A stretch of 64,000 bases of DNA from Aerococcus tenax (lineage in GTDB: Bacteria > Bacillota > Bacilli > Lactobacillales > Aerococcaceae), in the NCBI RefSeq assembly GCF_003286645.3, contig NZ_CP127382.2, positions 558,001-622,000 on the forward strand. Direction: 5' to 3'. A program made the translations under genes and the position numbers. Each line of letters opens with the position of its first letter. Within the stretch, counting starts at the first letter, position 1. Below are positions 34,796 through 44,986 of the stretch, one piece after another. Under the pieces are notes generated by a model that ran no database searches, was not told where the DNA came from, and was given only the letters and a program-made list of their open reading frames with translations.

Positions 34796-35721
34796 GAAAT
34801 ATTGGAGAAGATATCAGCCATGAGCTCAATAAAGGCAACTTTCGCCAACGCTTAGACCAAACCAAGGCTCAAGTCTTGAGTGATCCGGATGTTAGACAAT
34901 TTATTGATAAGCATAAAGAAGACTTGGACCAAGAAACGATTGACCGTTCGATATCGAAACTCTATGAATTTGTTCAAGAAAAAGAACGGATAAGGGCGGG
35001 GAAAAGACCCAAATTTCCTAATTTCTATCCTAAGCTCATTATGAATTTTAATTATATTGATATTGAATACCAGGCGACTGATGAATTCCTCGCCGCCCAA
35101 AAAGACCGGGAGAAGAAGCAACGGGTCACTTTACTGGAAATGCCTAAGGATTTAAAGCAAGCCTCCTTCCAAAACTTTGACCTGACCGATCCCAAACGGC
35201 AATCTGCCTTGGAGAAGGCCATTGATTTTGTCGAAGCCATGCAGTCTAAGACCAAGCAATTTCACCAAGGCCTTTACTTACATGGTCCCTTTGGCGTGGG
35301 GAAGTCCTTTTTAGCGGCAGCTGTGGCTAATCACTTGGCTGAACATGGGTTCACGACTACCTTGTTCCACTATCCTACTTTTATTAGTGAGATCAAGAGT
35401 GCCATCAAAGATAATCGTGTGAACCAACGACTCAAGAGCCTCCAAGACGCCCAAGTATTAATGATTGATGATATTGGTGCTGAAAGTAATTCGGCCTGGG
35501 TCCGTGATGAAGTCCTAGGGGTTCTCTTGCAGAACCGTATGAGTCAAGGCCAGGCTACCTTTTTCACTTCTAATTTTTCCATGAAGGAATTAGAAAATCA
35601 TTTGGCCCATACTAACCAAGGAGATTCGGAAACCGTCAAGGCGCAGCGGATTATGGAAAGGGTTCGTTATTTGAGCGAGGAAGTAACCATGTCCGGGCGC
35701 AACCGTCGCTATTCGGAATAG
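34792..35721 (+). CDS. dnaI: Primosomal protein DnaI, helicase loader
   Basis: AAA+ loader that places the replicative helicase on DNA. 309 residues: an N-terminal helicase-binding region, then an ATPase core with Walker A GPFGVGKSF and Walker B VLMIDDIGAE. It shares an ATGA overlap with dnaB; the nrdR-dnaB-dnaI order is typical of Firmicutes. Confidence 0.94.
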   Translation: MRNIGEDISHELNKGNFRQRLDQTKAQVLSDPDVRQFIDKHKEDLDQETIDRSISKLYEFVQEKERIRAGKRPKFPNFYPKLIMNFNYIDIEYQATDEFLAAQKDREKKQRVTLLEMPKDLKQASFQNFDLTDPKRQSALEKAIDFVEAMQSKTKQFHQGLYLHGPFGVGKSFLAAAVANHLAEHGFTTTLFHYPTFISEIKSAIKDNRVNQRLKSLQDAQVLMIDDIGAESNSAWVRDEVLGVLLQNRMSQGQATFFTSNFSMKELENHLAHTNQGDSETVKAQRIMERVRYLSEEVTMSGRNRRYSE

Positions 35722-35748
35722 AGTCCGGTCTCTTTCCTAAATAAAAGC

Positions 35749-35777
35749 TTGAATTGTTTCATAAAAAGTGCTTTAAT
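35749..35777 (+). promoter_or_regulatory. Promoter of the thrS transcript
   Basis: TTGAAT, 17-nt spacer, TTTAAT, ahead of the T-box leader. Confidence 0.5.
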
Positions 35778-35784
35778 TAAAGCA

Positions 35785-36004
35785 AGTCAGTGATAGAAGA
35801 CTGAATATAATCAACTTGTATAAGAGACAGGCTAGATGGTGCAAATGCCTGACAGGTTTTATAGGATACCACTTCTTAGACTTTCATTATGACGTTAGCG
35901 CAACGTTACCAGCGTACTAGAGACACAATAGTGTAAACTAGGGTGGAACCACGATATTAATTTGTAATCGTCCCTTCTGAGCATGCTCAGAAGGGATTTT
36001 TTTA
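35785..36004 (+). promoter_or_regulatory. T-box leader of thrS
   Basis: AGGGTGGAACCACG at 35940-35953 is the T-box sequence. ACC at 35868-35870 (in GGATACCACTT) is a good threonine specifier. The terminator at 35971-36004 is TCCCTTCTGAGC / GCTCAGAAGGGA plus TTTTTTT. Uncharged tRNA-Thr should allow read-through into thrS. Confidence 0.9.
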
Positions 36005-36022
36005 TAGGAGGAATTTGATAAA

Positions 36023-37978
36023 ATGATAGAGTTAACTTTTCCTGATCAAAGTGTAAAGGAATTTGAAGCTGGTGTGAGTGGCCGTGATGTGGCTAAATCC
36101 ATTAGTAATTCTTTAGCCAAACGGGTGGTTGCTTACACTTTAAATGATGAATTAAAGGGCTTAGATGAAGCCATTGAAAGTGACGGGAGTATTCGTTTAA
36201 TCGATCCTAAGAATAAAGAAACTGAACAAGAAGCCTTAGATATTCTCCGCCATTCCAGCGCCCATTTATTGGCTCAAGCTTTGCGCCGTCTCTATCCTGA
36301 TATTAAATTTGGGGTAGGACCAGCCATCGAAAATGGTTTCTACTATGACACCGATAATGGTCAAGGCCAACAAGTGAGTGAGGAAGACTTACCACGGGTT
36401 GAAGCTGAAATGAAAAAGATTGTTAAAGAAGACTACCCAGTGGTGGGTAAGGAAGTTAGCCGTGAAGAAGCCAAGGAAATTTTTAAAAATGACCCTTATA
36501 AGTTAGAAATTATTGCCGATTTACCTGAAGATGCCACCCTTACCACCTATAGCCAAGGAGAATTTACTGACCTCTGCCGGGGCGGTCATGTTCCTTCAAC
36601 AGGCTATATTAAACACTTTAAATTACTTTCCTTAGCAGGAGCTTACTGGCGAGGAAACTCTGACAATGCCATGATGCAAAGGGTTTATGGGACCAGTTAC
36701 TTCAATGAAAAAGACCTTAAAGAGGATCTTAAACGTCGCGAAGAAGCTAAAGAACGTGACCACCGTAAAATTGGTAAAGAATTAGACCTCTTTATGATTG
36801 ATCCTAAGACCGGACAAGGCCTGCCATTCTGGTTACCAAACGGAGCAACCATTCGCCGTCAAGTTGAACGCTATATTGTCGACAAGGAAGTTCAAGCCGG
36901 TTACCAACACGTCTATACCCCAATCATGGCTGATGTAGACTTATACAAGACGTCTGGTCACTGGGACCATTATAGTGACGACATGTTTCCAACCATGGAT
37001 TTTGAAGATGGTGAAAGTTTTGTCTTACGTCCAATGAACTGCCCTCACCACATCCGGGTTTACCAAAATAAGGTGCATTCTTACCGGGAATTACCTATCC
37101 GTATTGCTGAACTAGGGATGATGCACCGTTATGAAAAATCAGGTGCTCTATCCGGTTTACAACGGGTAAGAGAAATGACCCTGAATGACTCCCATATCTT
37201 TGTGCGTTTAGACCAAATTAAGGACGAATTCAAGAGCATTTTACGCTTCATGCAAGATGCCTACCATGACTTCAATATTACTGACTACCGCTATCGTTTA
37301 AGCTACCGTGACCCTAAAGATACCAAGAAATACTTCGATGATGATGAAATGTGGGAAAAAGCCCAATCCATGTTAAAGGAAGCTATGGATGAATTAGGCT
37401 TGGACTACTTTGAAGCCGAAGGGGAAGCGGCCTTCTACGGGCCTAAGTTGGATGTCCAAGTGAAAACCGCTCTTGGCAATGAGGAAACCCTTTCAACCAT
37501 CCAATTAGACTTCCTCCTACCGGAAAAATTCGATGTGACTTATGTTGGTGAAGATGGTCAAAACACCCACCGTCCTGTGATGATCCACCGGGGAATTGTT
37601 TCCACTATGGAACGTTTTGTAGCTTACTTAATTGAAGAATATAAGGGTGCCTTCCCAACTTGGTTAGCTCCACAACAAGCCATCTTAATCCCAGTGAATG
37701 AAAACCAACATGCGGATTATGTCTACCAAGTGGCTAACCGTATGCGTAGTGAAGGGCTCCGGATTGAGGTTGATGACCGGAATGAAAAAATGGGTTACAA
37801 GATTCGTGAAGCCCAAACCCGCAAAGTGCCTTATCAATTAGTCTTTGGTGACAATGAAATTGAAAATGGCACGGTAACTGTTCGTCGTTATGGCTCTAAG
37901 AAAACAGAAACTGTGGACTTAGATGAATTCATCAACATGATCCATGCAGAAATTGATAGTTATGGTGTAAAAGACTAG
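36023..37978 (+). CDS. thrS: Threonine--tRNA ligase
   Basis: Class II synthetase of 651 residues: N-terminal TGS domain (to about 63), editing domain with [11 protein letters not shown] and the [10 protein letters not shown] metal region, catalytic core with MNCPHH and GLQRVREM, and a C-terminal anticodon-binding domain. The ribosome site is AGGAGG. It is a single-gene unit controlled by its T-box. Confidence 0.96.
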   Translation: MIELTFPDQSVKEFEAGVSGRDVAKSISNSLAKRVVAYTLNDELKGLDEAIESDGSIRLIDPKNKETEQEALDILRHSSAHLLAQALRRLYPDIKFGVGPAIENGFYYDTDNGQGQQVSEEDLPRVEAEMKKIVKEDYPVVGKEVSREEAKEIFKNDPYKLEIIADLPEDATLTTYSQGEFTDLCRGGHVPSTGYIKHFKLLSLAGAYWRGNSDNAMMQRVYGTSYFNEKDLKEDLKRREEAKERDHRKIGKELDLFMIDPKTGQGLPFWLPNGATIRRQVERYIVDKEVQAGYQHVYTPIMADVDLYKTSGHWDHYSDDMFPTMDFEDGESFVLRPMNCPHHIRVYQNKVHSYRELPIRIAELGMMHRYEKSGALSGLQRVREMTLNDSHIFVRLDQIKDEFKSILRFMQDAYHDFNITDYRYRLSYRDPKDTKKYFDDDEMWEKAQSMLKEAMDELGLDYFEAEGEAAFYGPKLDVQVKTALGNEETLSTIQLDFLLPEKFDVTYVGEDGQNTHRPVMIHRGIVSTMERFVAYLIEEYKGAFPTWLAPQQAILIPVNENQHADYVYQVANRMRSEGLRIEVDDRNEKMGYKIREAQTRKVPYQLVFGDNEIENGTVTVRRYGSKKTETVDLDEFINMIHAEIDSYGVKD

Positions 37979-37988
37979 TTAACTTGAC

Positions 37989-38052
37989 AACGTGCTTAGG
38001 CTTTTAAGCTAATGATCTAGTGACCAATTAGCTTAAAGCTGGCACGTTTTTT
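37989..38052 (+). terminator. Intrinsic terminator after thrS
   Basis: AACGTGC ... GCACGTT outer stem and GCTTTTAAGCTAAT / AATTAGCTTAAAGC inner stem, then TTTTTT. Confidence 0.85.
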
Positions 38053-38100
38053 ATCAGTTAAAAGCAAGCGACCTCTAAAAAGAAAAGTGGGTGGGAAAAG

Positions 38101-38481
38101 ATGATCAGGCAAATTATGCGCTTTATCCTGGTAGGTGGGCTAAGCACGCTTCTTGATTTTATCGTCTTTAGCTTATTAATCAGCTGTCAAGTCCATTACT
38201 TAGGAGCTAATTTATGCGCCTTTATGCTTTCTCTAGTCTTTAACTATTGGGCCAGTATGCACTTTGTCTTTCAGTCTAGCTTTTCTAAGGAGGAGCGTTG
38301 GCGGGAATTTCTCCTGTTTTTAGTCTTAGCTCTTTCAGGCTTGCTGATTCAAGAACTGATCTTATACCTACTGATAGAGCAACTAAGCCTGGACGCCCAT
38401 CTGGCTAAATTAGCTGGAATTCTTGTGGTCATGGTTTATAATTTTCTTAGCCGAAAAGCATTATTAGAAAGCGAGCAGTGA
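38101..38481 (+). CDS. GtrA-family membrane protein
   Basis: 126 residues with four hydrophobic segments. The N-terminal [23 protein letters not shown] and the following [10 protein letters not shown] fit the GtrA family, small proteins linked to flipping lipid-linked sugars during surface-glycan decoration. No glycosyltransferase gene is next to it, so its substrate is unknown. It ends one base before the macro-domain gene. Confidence 0.8.
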   Translation: MIRQIMRFILVGGLSTLLDFIVFSLLISCQVHYLGANLCAFMLSLVFNYWASMHFVFQSSFSKEERWREFLLFLVLALSGLLIQELILYLLIEQLSLDAHLAKLAGILVVMVYNFLSRKALLESEQ

Positions 38482-38482
38482 T

Positions 38483-38947
38483 ATGACATTTCAAATCATT
38501 CATGGGGATATTACCCAAGTGGAAGTAGAAGCCATTGTCAATGCAGCCAACTCCTCCCTGCTAGGGGGTGGAGGTGTCGATGGGGCCATTCACCAGGCGG
38601 CTGGCCCTGAACTTTTGGCTGAATGCAAGCAATTAGGGGGCTGTCCAACTGGTCAGGCCAAATTAACCCGCGGCTATCAATTACCTGCTGATTATGTTAT
38701 TCACACGGTAGGGCCAGTTTGGCAGGGTGGCGACCAGGAAGAAGAAGCCCTATTAACTTCTTGCTACCTAGAGTCTCTCCAGCTAGCTGCTAGTATCCCG
38801 GTAAAGTCGCTGGCCTTTCCTTTAATATCCGCTGGGGTATATGGCTATCCCAAGGACCAAGCCTTGTCAGTGGCAAAAAGTACCATTCAAAGTTTTTTAG
38901 CCACTTCTCCCAAAGACCTCGACGTCTTTCTGGTCCTCTATCCCTAA
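38483..38947 (+). CDS. Macro-domain protein, probable ADP-ribose-processing hydrolase
   Basis: 154-residue stand-alone macro domain. [23 protein letters not shown] and [16 protein letters not shown] are the ADP-ribose-binding loops of the YmdB/O-acetyl-ADP-ribose deacetylase group. No NAD-consuming partner (sirtuin or ADP-ribosyltransferase) is seen nearby. It sits in an apparent three-gene operon with GtrA and an M20 peptidase gene. Confidence 0.88.
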   Translation: MTFQIIHGDITQVEVEAIVNAANSSLLGGGGVDGAIHQAAGPELLAECKQLGGCPTGQAKLTRGYQLPADYVIHTVGPVWQGGDQEEEALLTSCYLESLQLAASIPVKSLAFPLISAGVYGYPKDQALSVAKSTIQSFLATSPKDLDVFLVLYP

Positions 38948-38975
38948 TAACTCACAGAGAGAAGGTAAAGCATTA

Positions 38976-40184
38976 ATGAAAGATGAGCAAAAAATTACCG
39001 CCCTTCATGAACAGGTGCGACAAAAAGTTAAAGCAAATTTTCCGCAAATTCTTGATATCAGTCAGTTCATTTTCCAACATCCAGAATTAGGCGACCAGGA
39101 ATATGTTTCTTCGGACTATCTCGCCAAGCTCCTCCAAGAAGCTGGTTTTCAGGTAGACCGAGCCTATCAGGGGATTGAAACCGCCTTCCGAGCAGAATTC
39201 CGCTTGGGAGATGGGCCTAAGATTGCCTTTTTAGCGGAATATGATGCCTTGCCGGGTTTCGGACCCGATAAAAAACCAGGTCACGCTTGTGGCCACAATT
39301 GGATCTCAGCTTCGACTGTAGGGGCAGGAATTGTCTTAAGTCAAATGAAGGAGTTCTTCCAAGGAACGGTGGTCGTGATTGGTACGCCAGCGGAAGAAAA
39401 TTTTGGCCGCAAGGTCGATTTAGCTCGGAGCGGAGCTTTTGATGATATTGATACCTGTATGCAGATGCACCTCTATGAAAGTACCAACCTCAAGGCCAGT
39501 GCCCTAGCCATGAATGCCGTCAACTTTCACTTTATCGGTCGGGCCGCCCATGCCGCCATGAGTCCCGAATTGGGAATCAACGCCTTGGATGCTGTCAACT
39601 TGACCTTTACCGGGGTCTCTTACCTCAGGCAACAACTGCCCAGTGATGTTCGCATCCATGGCATTATTAAAGAAGGGGGCCAGGCCGCCAATGTTATTCC
39701 TGAATCGGCGACGGCTTTTTTCTATGTGCGGGCACCTAAATTAGCCACTTATCGTCATGCCATGGATCGGGTCATTAATTGTGCCCGCGGCGCTGCCTTG
39801 ATGACAGGCTGTCAATTGGAAATCAGCTATCCAGAAAATGAATTCTATGACCTCTTAGTTAATCCAGTCTTGGCCGACCGCATGGAAGATCACATGCGCC
39901 TGAGTGATTTTGACGATATTAGCGAGGAAGAGGAAAAACCTGGGTCTACTGATATTGGCAATGTGAGCTATGCTTGCCCAACTTTTTATGGCAATGTGGG
40001 CGTTGGTCAGGGTAAGGTTTTCGTTCATGAAGAAGGCTTTCTCCAAGTGGCTGATAGTCCGGAAGCCCACCAGCAACTTAAGCGAGCCGTGGAAGCCTTT
40101 GTCGCTTTAGCTATTGAACTTGATCAAGATCCTGACTTGCTCTTAAAAGTGAAAGAAGCCTTTAAAGCACAAATTACAGAATAA
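38976..40184 (+). CDS. M20-family amidohydrolase (AbgB-like)
   Basis: 402 residues. Metal-site motifs: EYDALPG, GHACGHN and PAEENFG; a dimerisation domain starts near HFIGRAAHAAMSPE. It most resembles the p-aminobenzoyl-glutamate hydrolase/amidohydrolase branch that cleaves N-acyl amino acids or peptides; the substrate cannot be read from sequence. It is the last gene before the infC promoter. Confidence 0.82.
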   Translation: MKDEQKITALHEQVRQKVKANFPQILDISQFIFQHPELGDQEYVSSDYLAKLLQEAGFQVDRAYQGIETAFRAEFRLGDGPKIAFLAEYDALPGFGPDKKPGHACGHNWISASTVGAGIVLSQMKEFFQGTVVVIGTPAEENFGRKVDLARSGAFDDIDTCMQMHLYESTNLKASALAMNAVNFHFIGRAAHAAMSPELGINALDAVNLTFTGVSYLRQQLPSDVRIHGIIKEGGQAANVIPESATAFFYVRAPKLATYRHAMDRVINCARGAALMTGCQLEISYPENEFYDLLVNPVLADRMEDHMRLSDFDDISEEEEKPGSTDIGNVSYACPTFYGNVGVGQGKVFVHEEGFLQVADSPEAHQQLKRAVEAFVALAIELDQDPDLLLKVKEAFKAQITE

Positions 40185-40188
40185 TCTC

Positions 40189-40217
40189 TTGACAAGGTGA
40201 AAGCTTTATAGTAATCT
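40189..40217 (+). promoter_or_regulatory. Promoter of infC-rpmI-rplT
   Basis: TTGACA, 17-nt spacer, TAATCT, starting just after the M20 stop codon. Confidence 0.65.
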
Positions 40218-40234
40218 ATAAAAGTTGAGAAAAG

Positions 40235-40363
40235 AAGCAGAAACACCCGTTTCTCGCCTGAGTTGACAAGGACGTCCTCGGGCCGATAGATACAGTGACA
40301 CAATGGTCCCTAGGGACTATTGTGCAAGTACGGCGGGTATAGTGTTTTATATTCGCCGTTTTT
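40235..40363 (+). promoter_or_regulatory. L20-type autoregulatory leader of infC-rpmI-rplT
   Basis: Structured leader with hairpin CACAAT-GTCCC / GGGAC-ATTGTG (40298-40323) followed by terminator GGCG-GGTATA / TATATT-CGCC plus TTTTT (40332-40363). Position and layout match the Firmicutes L20 leader, where free L20 binds and promotes termination. Assigned by context and architecture. Confidence 0.75.
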
Positions 40364-40417
40364 CTATGCCGAAATCTCATTTATTGTTGTCACTTTAACA
40401 TTCGGAGGTGAAGGTAT

Positions 40418-40942
40418 ATCGCTAAGAATAAATTTAACGAATTATTTACTAATGAAGATATTCGTGCAAAAGAATTACGCGTTATCGATCCAGAAGGAGA
40501 ACAGCTAGGGGTAATTTCAAAAAGAGATGCCTTAGAGCGGGCTGAGGAAGCAGGACTCGATTTAGTTCTGGTCTCACCTAATGCTAAGCCGCCTGTTGCT
40601 CGGATCATGGATTATGGTAAATATCGTTATCAACAGCAACGTAAAGCGCGTGAACAACGTAAAAATCAAAAGACGATTCAAGTGAAAGAAATCCGTTTAA
40701 GCCCAACGATTGATGAAAACGACTTTCAAACTAAAGTACGTCAAGGAAAGAAATTCATTGATAAAGGGGACAAGGTGAAGGTTTCTATTCGCTTTAGAGG
40801 TCGCGCCATTACCCATAAAGATTTAGGTCGCGAGGTTTTGGAACGCTTTGCCAGCGAACTTGCTGATGTAGCTACTGTAGAGCAAAAACCTAAGATGGAA
40901 GGACGCTCTATGCAACTACAATTAGCACCAAAAGAAGATTAA
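40418..40942 (+). CDS. infC: Translation initiation factor IF-3, with an ATC start codon
   Basis: 174 residues. GGAGGTG (40404-40410) sits 7 bases before ATC at 40418; from there the frame reads as a full IF3: [21 protein letters not shown] (N-domain), a lysine-rich linker, and the C-domain. No ATG, GTG or TTG occurs at the proper place; the first in-frame ATG (40607) would cut off the N-domain. A rare start codon fits the known IF3 self-control, since IF3 discriminates against such codons. It leads the rpmI-rplT operon. Confidence 0.93.
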   Translation: MAKNKFNELFTNEDIRAKELRVIDPEGEQLGVISKRDALERAEEAGLDLVLVSPNAKPPVARIMDYGKYRYQQQRKAREQRKNQKTIQVKEIRLSPTIDENDFQTKVRQGKKFIDKGDKVKVSIRFRGRAITHKDLGREVLERFASELADVATVEQKPKMEGRSMQLQLAPKED

Positions 40943-40959
40943 TTTCAGGAGGATATATT

Positions 40960-41160
40960 ATGCCAAAACAAAAAACACATCGTGCGTCAGCTAAACGTTT
41001 TAAACGTACTGCTTCAGGAAAATTAAAACGTAGCCATTCAGAACGTTCACACCGTTTTCACGGTAAAACCAAGAAACAACGTCGTCAACACAAACAACCA
41101 GCAATGGTGCATGTTTCCGACCAAAGACGTATTAAACAAATGCTTGACACTTACAAGTAA
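40960..41160 (+). CDS. rpmI: 50S ribosomal protein L35
   Basis: 66 residues, very basic, beginning [17 protein letters not shown] with the L35 signature. AGGAGG upstream. Second gene of the infC operon. Confidence 0.96.
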   Translation: MPKQKTHRASAKRFKRTASGKLKRSHSERSHRFHGKTKKQRRQHKQPAMVHVSDQRRIKQMLDTYK

Positions 41161-41216
41161 GATCAGTTAAGCAGGACGCATAGATAGAGAACTAAGTATA
41201 ATCAAGGAGGAATAAC

Positions 41217-41576
41217 ATGGCACGTGTTAAAGGTGGAACGGTTACACGCCGTCGTCGTAAAAAATATTTAAAATTAGCAAAAGGTTACTTTGGTAGCAAA
41301 TCAACCAACTATAAAGTAGCTAAACAAGCGGTTATGAAATCCTATTCATACGCTTACCGTGACCGTCGTCAAAGAAAACGTGACTTCCGTCGTTTATGGA
41401 TTACCCGTATTAATGCAGCTGCACGTTTAAATGGCTTAAGCTATAGCCGTTTAATGAATGGTTTACACCAAGCTAACGTGGATATCAACCGTAAAATGTT
41501 AGCAGATATCGCTGTTAACGATGCTGAAGCTTTCACTGCAATCTGTGACCAAGCCAAGGCTGCACTTGAAAAATAA
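41217..41576 (+). CDS. rplT: 50S ribosomal protein L20
   Basis: 119 residues beginning [26 protein letters not shown]. Besides its early role in 50S assembly it is the expected repressor acting on the infC leader. Confidence 0.97.
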   Translation: MARVKGGTVTRRRRKKYLKLAKGYFGSKSTNYKVAKQAVMKSYSYAYRDRRQRKRDFRRLWITRINAAARLNGLSYSRLMNGLHQANVDINRKMLADIAVNDAEAFTAICDQAKAALEK

Positions 41577-41581
41577 GTATT

Positions 41582-41609
41582 AAAAAAGGACCCACAGCGG
41601 TCCTTTTTA
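41582..41609 (+). terminator. Intrinsic terminator after rplT
   Basis: AAAAAAGGACC / GGTCCTTTTT with a 6-base loop. Confidence 0.85.
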
Positions 41610-41634
41610 TGTTTATAAGTAAATTTTATTGGCC

Positions 41635-42105
41635 TTAGTCTTTGTCAATATTAGGGGCTTGGCCCAGTTCCGCTTCAACCATCCATAGGGTTTTTTGAGC
41701 GTCACGGAGGTAGCCAGTACAGATGTCCTCACTAGCGACGTCGCCTTCCTTACTTGCTGCGTCGACCCCTAATTGATAGTCGTCTGCTAAGATGCGGATA
41801 ACATCAGCCACCCGATGCATATCTTCTTGGATACTGGTATTCCACTCGCCCTTATGGTCGGGAATACGGGTATGGTCAGAAAATTCCTTAAGGGTTGAGA
41901 AGGGGGAACCATCGATAGTAATTATACGTTCAGAAACAACATCGAGCTGTTCAAGAATATCATCCATAAAGCTATCGAGTTTTGGATGATAGAACAGAAA
42001 ACCTTCCCCACGCATATACCAGTGAATTTGATGGATAACGGTGTGGGCTTGAACCAGGTCAGCAACTAATTGATTAAGTGCTTTTTTTGTTTCTGTGTAT
42101 GCCAT
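41635..42105 (-). CDS. dps: Dps-family ferritin-like protein
   Basis: 156-residue iron-storing, peroxide-consuming mini-ferritin. The ferroxidase residues are in place: His in HQIHWYMRG, His-x3-Asp in HPKLDSFMDD, and Asp-x3-Glu in LDVVSERI. It should form a dodecamer in the cytoplasm and protect DNA. A near-perfect PerR box overlaps its promoter, consistent with peroxide control. Confidence 0.92.
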   Translation of the reverse strand: MAYTETKKALNQLVADLVQAHTVIHQIHWYMRGEGFLFYHPKLDSFMDDILEQLDVVSERIITIDGSPFSTLKEFSDHTRIPDHKGEWNTSIQEDMHRVADVIRILADDYQLGVDAASKEGDVASEDICTGYLRDAQKTLWMVEAELGQAPNIDKD

Positions 42106-42142
42106 TATGTATCATATCCTTTCTCTCGCATTACTTTCTACT

Positions 42143-42157
42143 TTAGAATAATTATAA
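42143..42157 (-). promoter_or_regulatory. PerR box (operator) in the dps promoter
   Basis: On the minus strand TTATAATTATTCTAA matches the PerR consensus TTATAATNATTATAA at all but one position. It includes the TATAAT that serves as the -10 of dps, so repressor binding would block RNA polymerase. Confidence 0.8.
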
Positions 42158-42315
42158 AATTAATGTTTTTGAAAGTAAAGCAAGAGACCTGTGGGGGCAA
42201 TTCAACTTTGTTATCGATAAAAGCGATCAAGTGTAATATAATAGAAGCCATGCTGAAAAGACAAAAAAATGTTAGAATAGTGTTTATGAAAGTGATAGAA
42301 AGGTAGGCGGTCGTT

Positions 42316-43371
42316 TTGATTGAATTAAAAAATGTATCCGTTACTTTTGAGAGTGATGATAAAGCCGTTCATGCCGTTAAGGATGTGTCCTTATCCATCC
42401 AATCAGGAGAAATCTTTGGTGTGATTGGCTACTCTGGCGCTGGAAAAAGTACCTTAGTTAGAACCATTAATTGCCTGCAAAGACCAAGTAGTGGACAGGT
42501 TTTTGTTAATGGTCAAGAAATTACAGCTCTATCTGAAAAAGATCTACGTCTAGCCCGTAAAAAAATTGGAATGATTTTCCAACATTTTAACTTAATGAAA
42601 TCCCGGACAGTTGCCGAAAATGTTGCCTATCCCTTAAAGGGGTCCGGCTTATCTAAAGAAGAAAGTCAAAAGAAAGTCCAACACTTACTGGACCTGGTAG
42701 GCTTGGGTAACCGGGGGGATTCTTATCCTAGTCAATTATCCGGTGGTCAAAAGCAAAGGGTCGCTATTGCGCGGGCCTTGGCCAATGATCCCCATGTCCT
42801 TCTCTGTGATGAAGCTACCAGTGCCTTAGACCCTAAGACAACTAGCCAAATCTTAGACTTGCTCAAGCAAGTTAACCGCGAATTGGGAATTACCATTGTC
42901 ATTATTACCCATGAAATGGCTGTTATCAAACAAATCTGTGACCGGGTAGCGGTTATGGAAGCTGGCTCAGTGGTTGAACAAGACAGTATTTTAAATATCT
43001 TCTCAAACCCACATGAAGAATTAACCCAAGACTTTATTAGTTCAGCCAGTCCGACAGAAAAAGGCATTGAAACCATCCTGGCCAACCCTGATTTATTAAA
43101 TATTGAGCCCGGTGACCGCCTCTTACGGATTGACTTTACCGGAGCTTCTACTGGGGAGCCTTTGATTGCCTCCTTGACTAAGAAGTATGATTTATTAGCT
43201 AATATCCTTTATGCCAATATTGAAATTCTTCAAGGAACGCCGGTGGGGACGCTTTTGATTTCCTTAAATGGAGAACCTAGCCGAGTCCAAGAAGCCATTG
43301 ACTTTGTCCATAGCAGTGGGTCTCATACTAAGGAGTATACATTCGATCATATTGAGAAGGGGGATAAATAA
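42316..43371 (+). CDS. metN: Methionine ABC transporter, ATP-binding protein
   Basis: 351 residues. Walker A GYSGAGKST, signature LSGGQKQR, Walker B LLCDEATSALD and the switch His in THEMAV. The C-terminal about 80 residues form the NIL domain that senses internal methionine in MetN. The start is TTG at 42316 preceded by AGGTAGG. It forms an operon with metI (2 bases) and metQ. No SAM riboswitch or T-box is visible in the short leader, unlike metA. Confidence 0.93.
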   Translation: MIELKNVSVTFESDDKAVHAVKDVSLSIQSGEIFGVIGYSGAGKSTLVRTINCLQRPSSGQVFVNGQEITALSEKDLRLARKKIGMIFQHFNLMKSRTVAENVAYPLKGSGLSKEESQKKVQHLLDLVGLGNRGDSYPSQLSGGQKQRVAIARALANDPHVLLCDEATSALDPKTTSQILDLLKQVNRELGITIVIITHEMAVIKQICDRVAVMEAGSVVEQDSILNIFSNPHEELTQDFISSASPTEKGIETILANPDLLNIEPGDRLLRIDFTGASTGEPLIASLTKKYDLLANILYANIEILQGTPVGTLLISLNGEPSRVQEAIDFVHSSGSHTKEYTFDHIEKGDK

Positions 43372-43373
43372 GC

Positions 43374-44051
43374 ATGGAATTCTTAGAAAAAATCATGCCA
43401 AATGTGGTGGCTATTTCCGACCAATTCGTTGAAGCCACTTGGGAAACCTTATTTATGACGGTTATTACCTGCTTCTTTGCCTTTGCCATTGGTTTAGTGA
43501 TCGGCGTCTTCCTAGTTCTCTATATGCCAGGAGGTCTTAAAGAAAATAAGGCAGTTTATAATGTCTTAGATAAGGTTGTTAACATCGGTCGGTCGATTCC
43601 CTTCGTTATTTTAATAGCACTTTTAGGGGGCTTTACCCGCCTAATTATGGGGACAGCCATCGGGACAGCGGGAGCCCTGGTTCCCCTAATTGTGGGAACG
43701 ATTCCTTTCTATGCCCGCCAAGTCCAAAACGCCTTATTAGAAATTGATCCTGGTGTCATAGAAGCAGCCCTAGCCATGGGATCTACCACAACTGAAATTG
43801 TTACCCGGGTTTACTTGAAAGAAGCTATCCCAGGTTTGATTCGGGTATCTGCCCTCACCATTATTAATGTGATTGGCTTAACCGCCATGGCAGGTGTCGT
43901 TGGTGGCGGTGGTCTTGGGGACTTAGCTATTAACCGTGGTTACCAACGTTACCAAAATGATGTAATCCTAGTTGCTACCTTATTGATTTTAATTATGGTC
44001 TTCATCAGTCAAGCTGTTGCTGACCGTTTAGTAAAACATTTCGAACATTAA
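43374..44051 (+). CDS. metI: Methionine ABC transporter, permease
   Basis: 225 residues, about five transmembrane segments. The coupling EAA loop is EAALAMGSTTTEIV followed by LKEAIPGL. It lies between metN and metQ and forms the membrane channel of the MetNIQ importer. Confidence 0.93.
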   Translation: MEFLEKIMPNVVAISDQFVEATWETLFMTVITCFFAFAIGLVIGVFLVLYMPGGLKENKAVYNVLDKVVNIGRSIPFVILIALLGGFTRLIMGTAIGTAGALVPLIVGTIPFYARQVQNALLEIDPGVIEAALAMGSTTTEIVTRVYLKEAIPGLIRVSALTIINVIGLTAMAGVVGGGGLGDLAINRGYQRYQNDVILVATLLILIMVFISQAVADRLVKHFEH

Positions 44052-44077
44052 ACGAATTATAAAAGGGGAGAATTTTT

Positions 44078-44953
44078 ATGAAGAAATGGAATGTTGTTTT
44101 AGCCTCAGCCTTATCCTTATTATTACTAGGAGGCTGTTCAAAAGAAGCCAAAGCGCCAGAAGAGGGCGGTACTGTCACTGTTGGGGTTGCTGGTGAAAAT
44201 GAAGAAAAGATTTGGACCGAAGTCTCTGAAAAATTGAAAGATGAAAATATTGACTTAAAAGTTCAACTATTCTCTGATTATGTGCAACCTAACCGGGCCG
44301 TTCAAGAAGGCGAAATTGACATGAATGCTATGCAACATGTGGCTTATTTATTGGACTATAATAAGAACAATAATGCTGACTTAGTGCCGATTGGTTATAC
44401 TTATATTTCAGCCATGGTGGTCTACTCCGATACGGTTAAAGACCTTAAAGACCTTCCTCAAAATGCTAAAGTAGCTATCCCTAATGACGCTACTAATGGG
44501 GGCCGGGCCTTACTCTTATTAGAACAAGCTGGTGTCTTAGAAATCGACGATAATGCAGGGATTACTCCTACTGTTAATGATATTACCTCGAATCCTAAAA
44601 ATATTGAGCTGGTTGAAATGGATGCTGCCCAAGTGCCACGTGCCTTGAAAGACTCTGACGCTATTGTTGCTAATACCAACTACGCGGTTTCAGCAGGTTT
44701 TGATCCTAATGATGGTATTTTCTCTGATACCGATGACCTTGATAATTTAGGAACTCAATATAAGAATATTATTGCAGTGAAATCTGAAAATAAAGACAAT
44801 GAAGTTTATAAGAAGATTGTCAAAGCCTACCAAAGTGAAGACGTTGAGAAGAAAATTAAAGAAATCTCTGGTAACGCTGACCAAAAAGCCTGGACCGACA
44901 ATGATCAACCAGAAGAAGACTTCCATAAACTTCAAGAAGAAGGGCAAAAATAG
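44078..44953 (+). CDS. metQ: Methionine-binding lipoprotein
   Basis: 291 residues of the NlpA/MetQ family. The signal peptide ends in the lipobox LLGG-Cys20. The mature part has DYVQPNRAVQEGEIDMNAMQH, characteristic of MetQ substrate-binding proteins. It is anchored outside the membrane and feeds methionine to MetNI. Confidence 0.93.
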   Translation: MKKWNVVLASALSLLLLGGCSKEAKAPEEGGTVTVGVAGENEEKIWTEVSEKLKDENIDLKVQLFSDYVQPNRAVQEGEIDMNAMQHVAYLLDYNKNNNADLVPIGYTYISAMVVYSDTVKDLKDLPQNAKVAIPNDATNGGRALLLLEQAGVLEIDDNAGITPTVNDITSNPKNIELVEMDAAQVPRALKDSDAIVANTNYAVSAGFDPNDGIFSDTDDLDNLGTQYKNIIAVKSENKDNEVYKKIVKAYQSEDVEKKIKEISGNADQKAWTDNDQPEEDFHKLQEEGQK

Positions 44954-44986
44954 TCCTAACTTCTTAATGATTACCTACTAAGCATT

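Noticed and set aside
40607..40942. ATG at 40607 as the start of infC
   Set aside because: It would remove the conserved N-domain, and a strong ribosome site stands before the ATC at 40418.
42106..42315. SAM riboswitch or T-box before metNIQ
   Set aside because: The leader is short and shows neither the S-box core nor the AGGGTGG T-box sequence.
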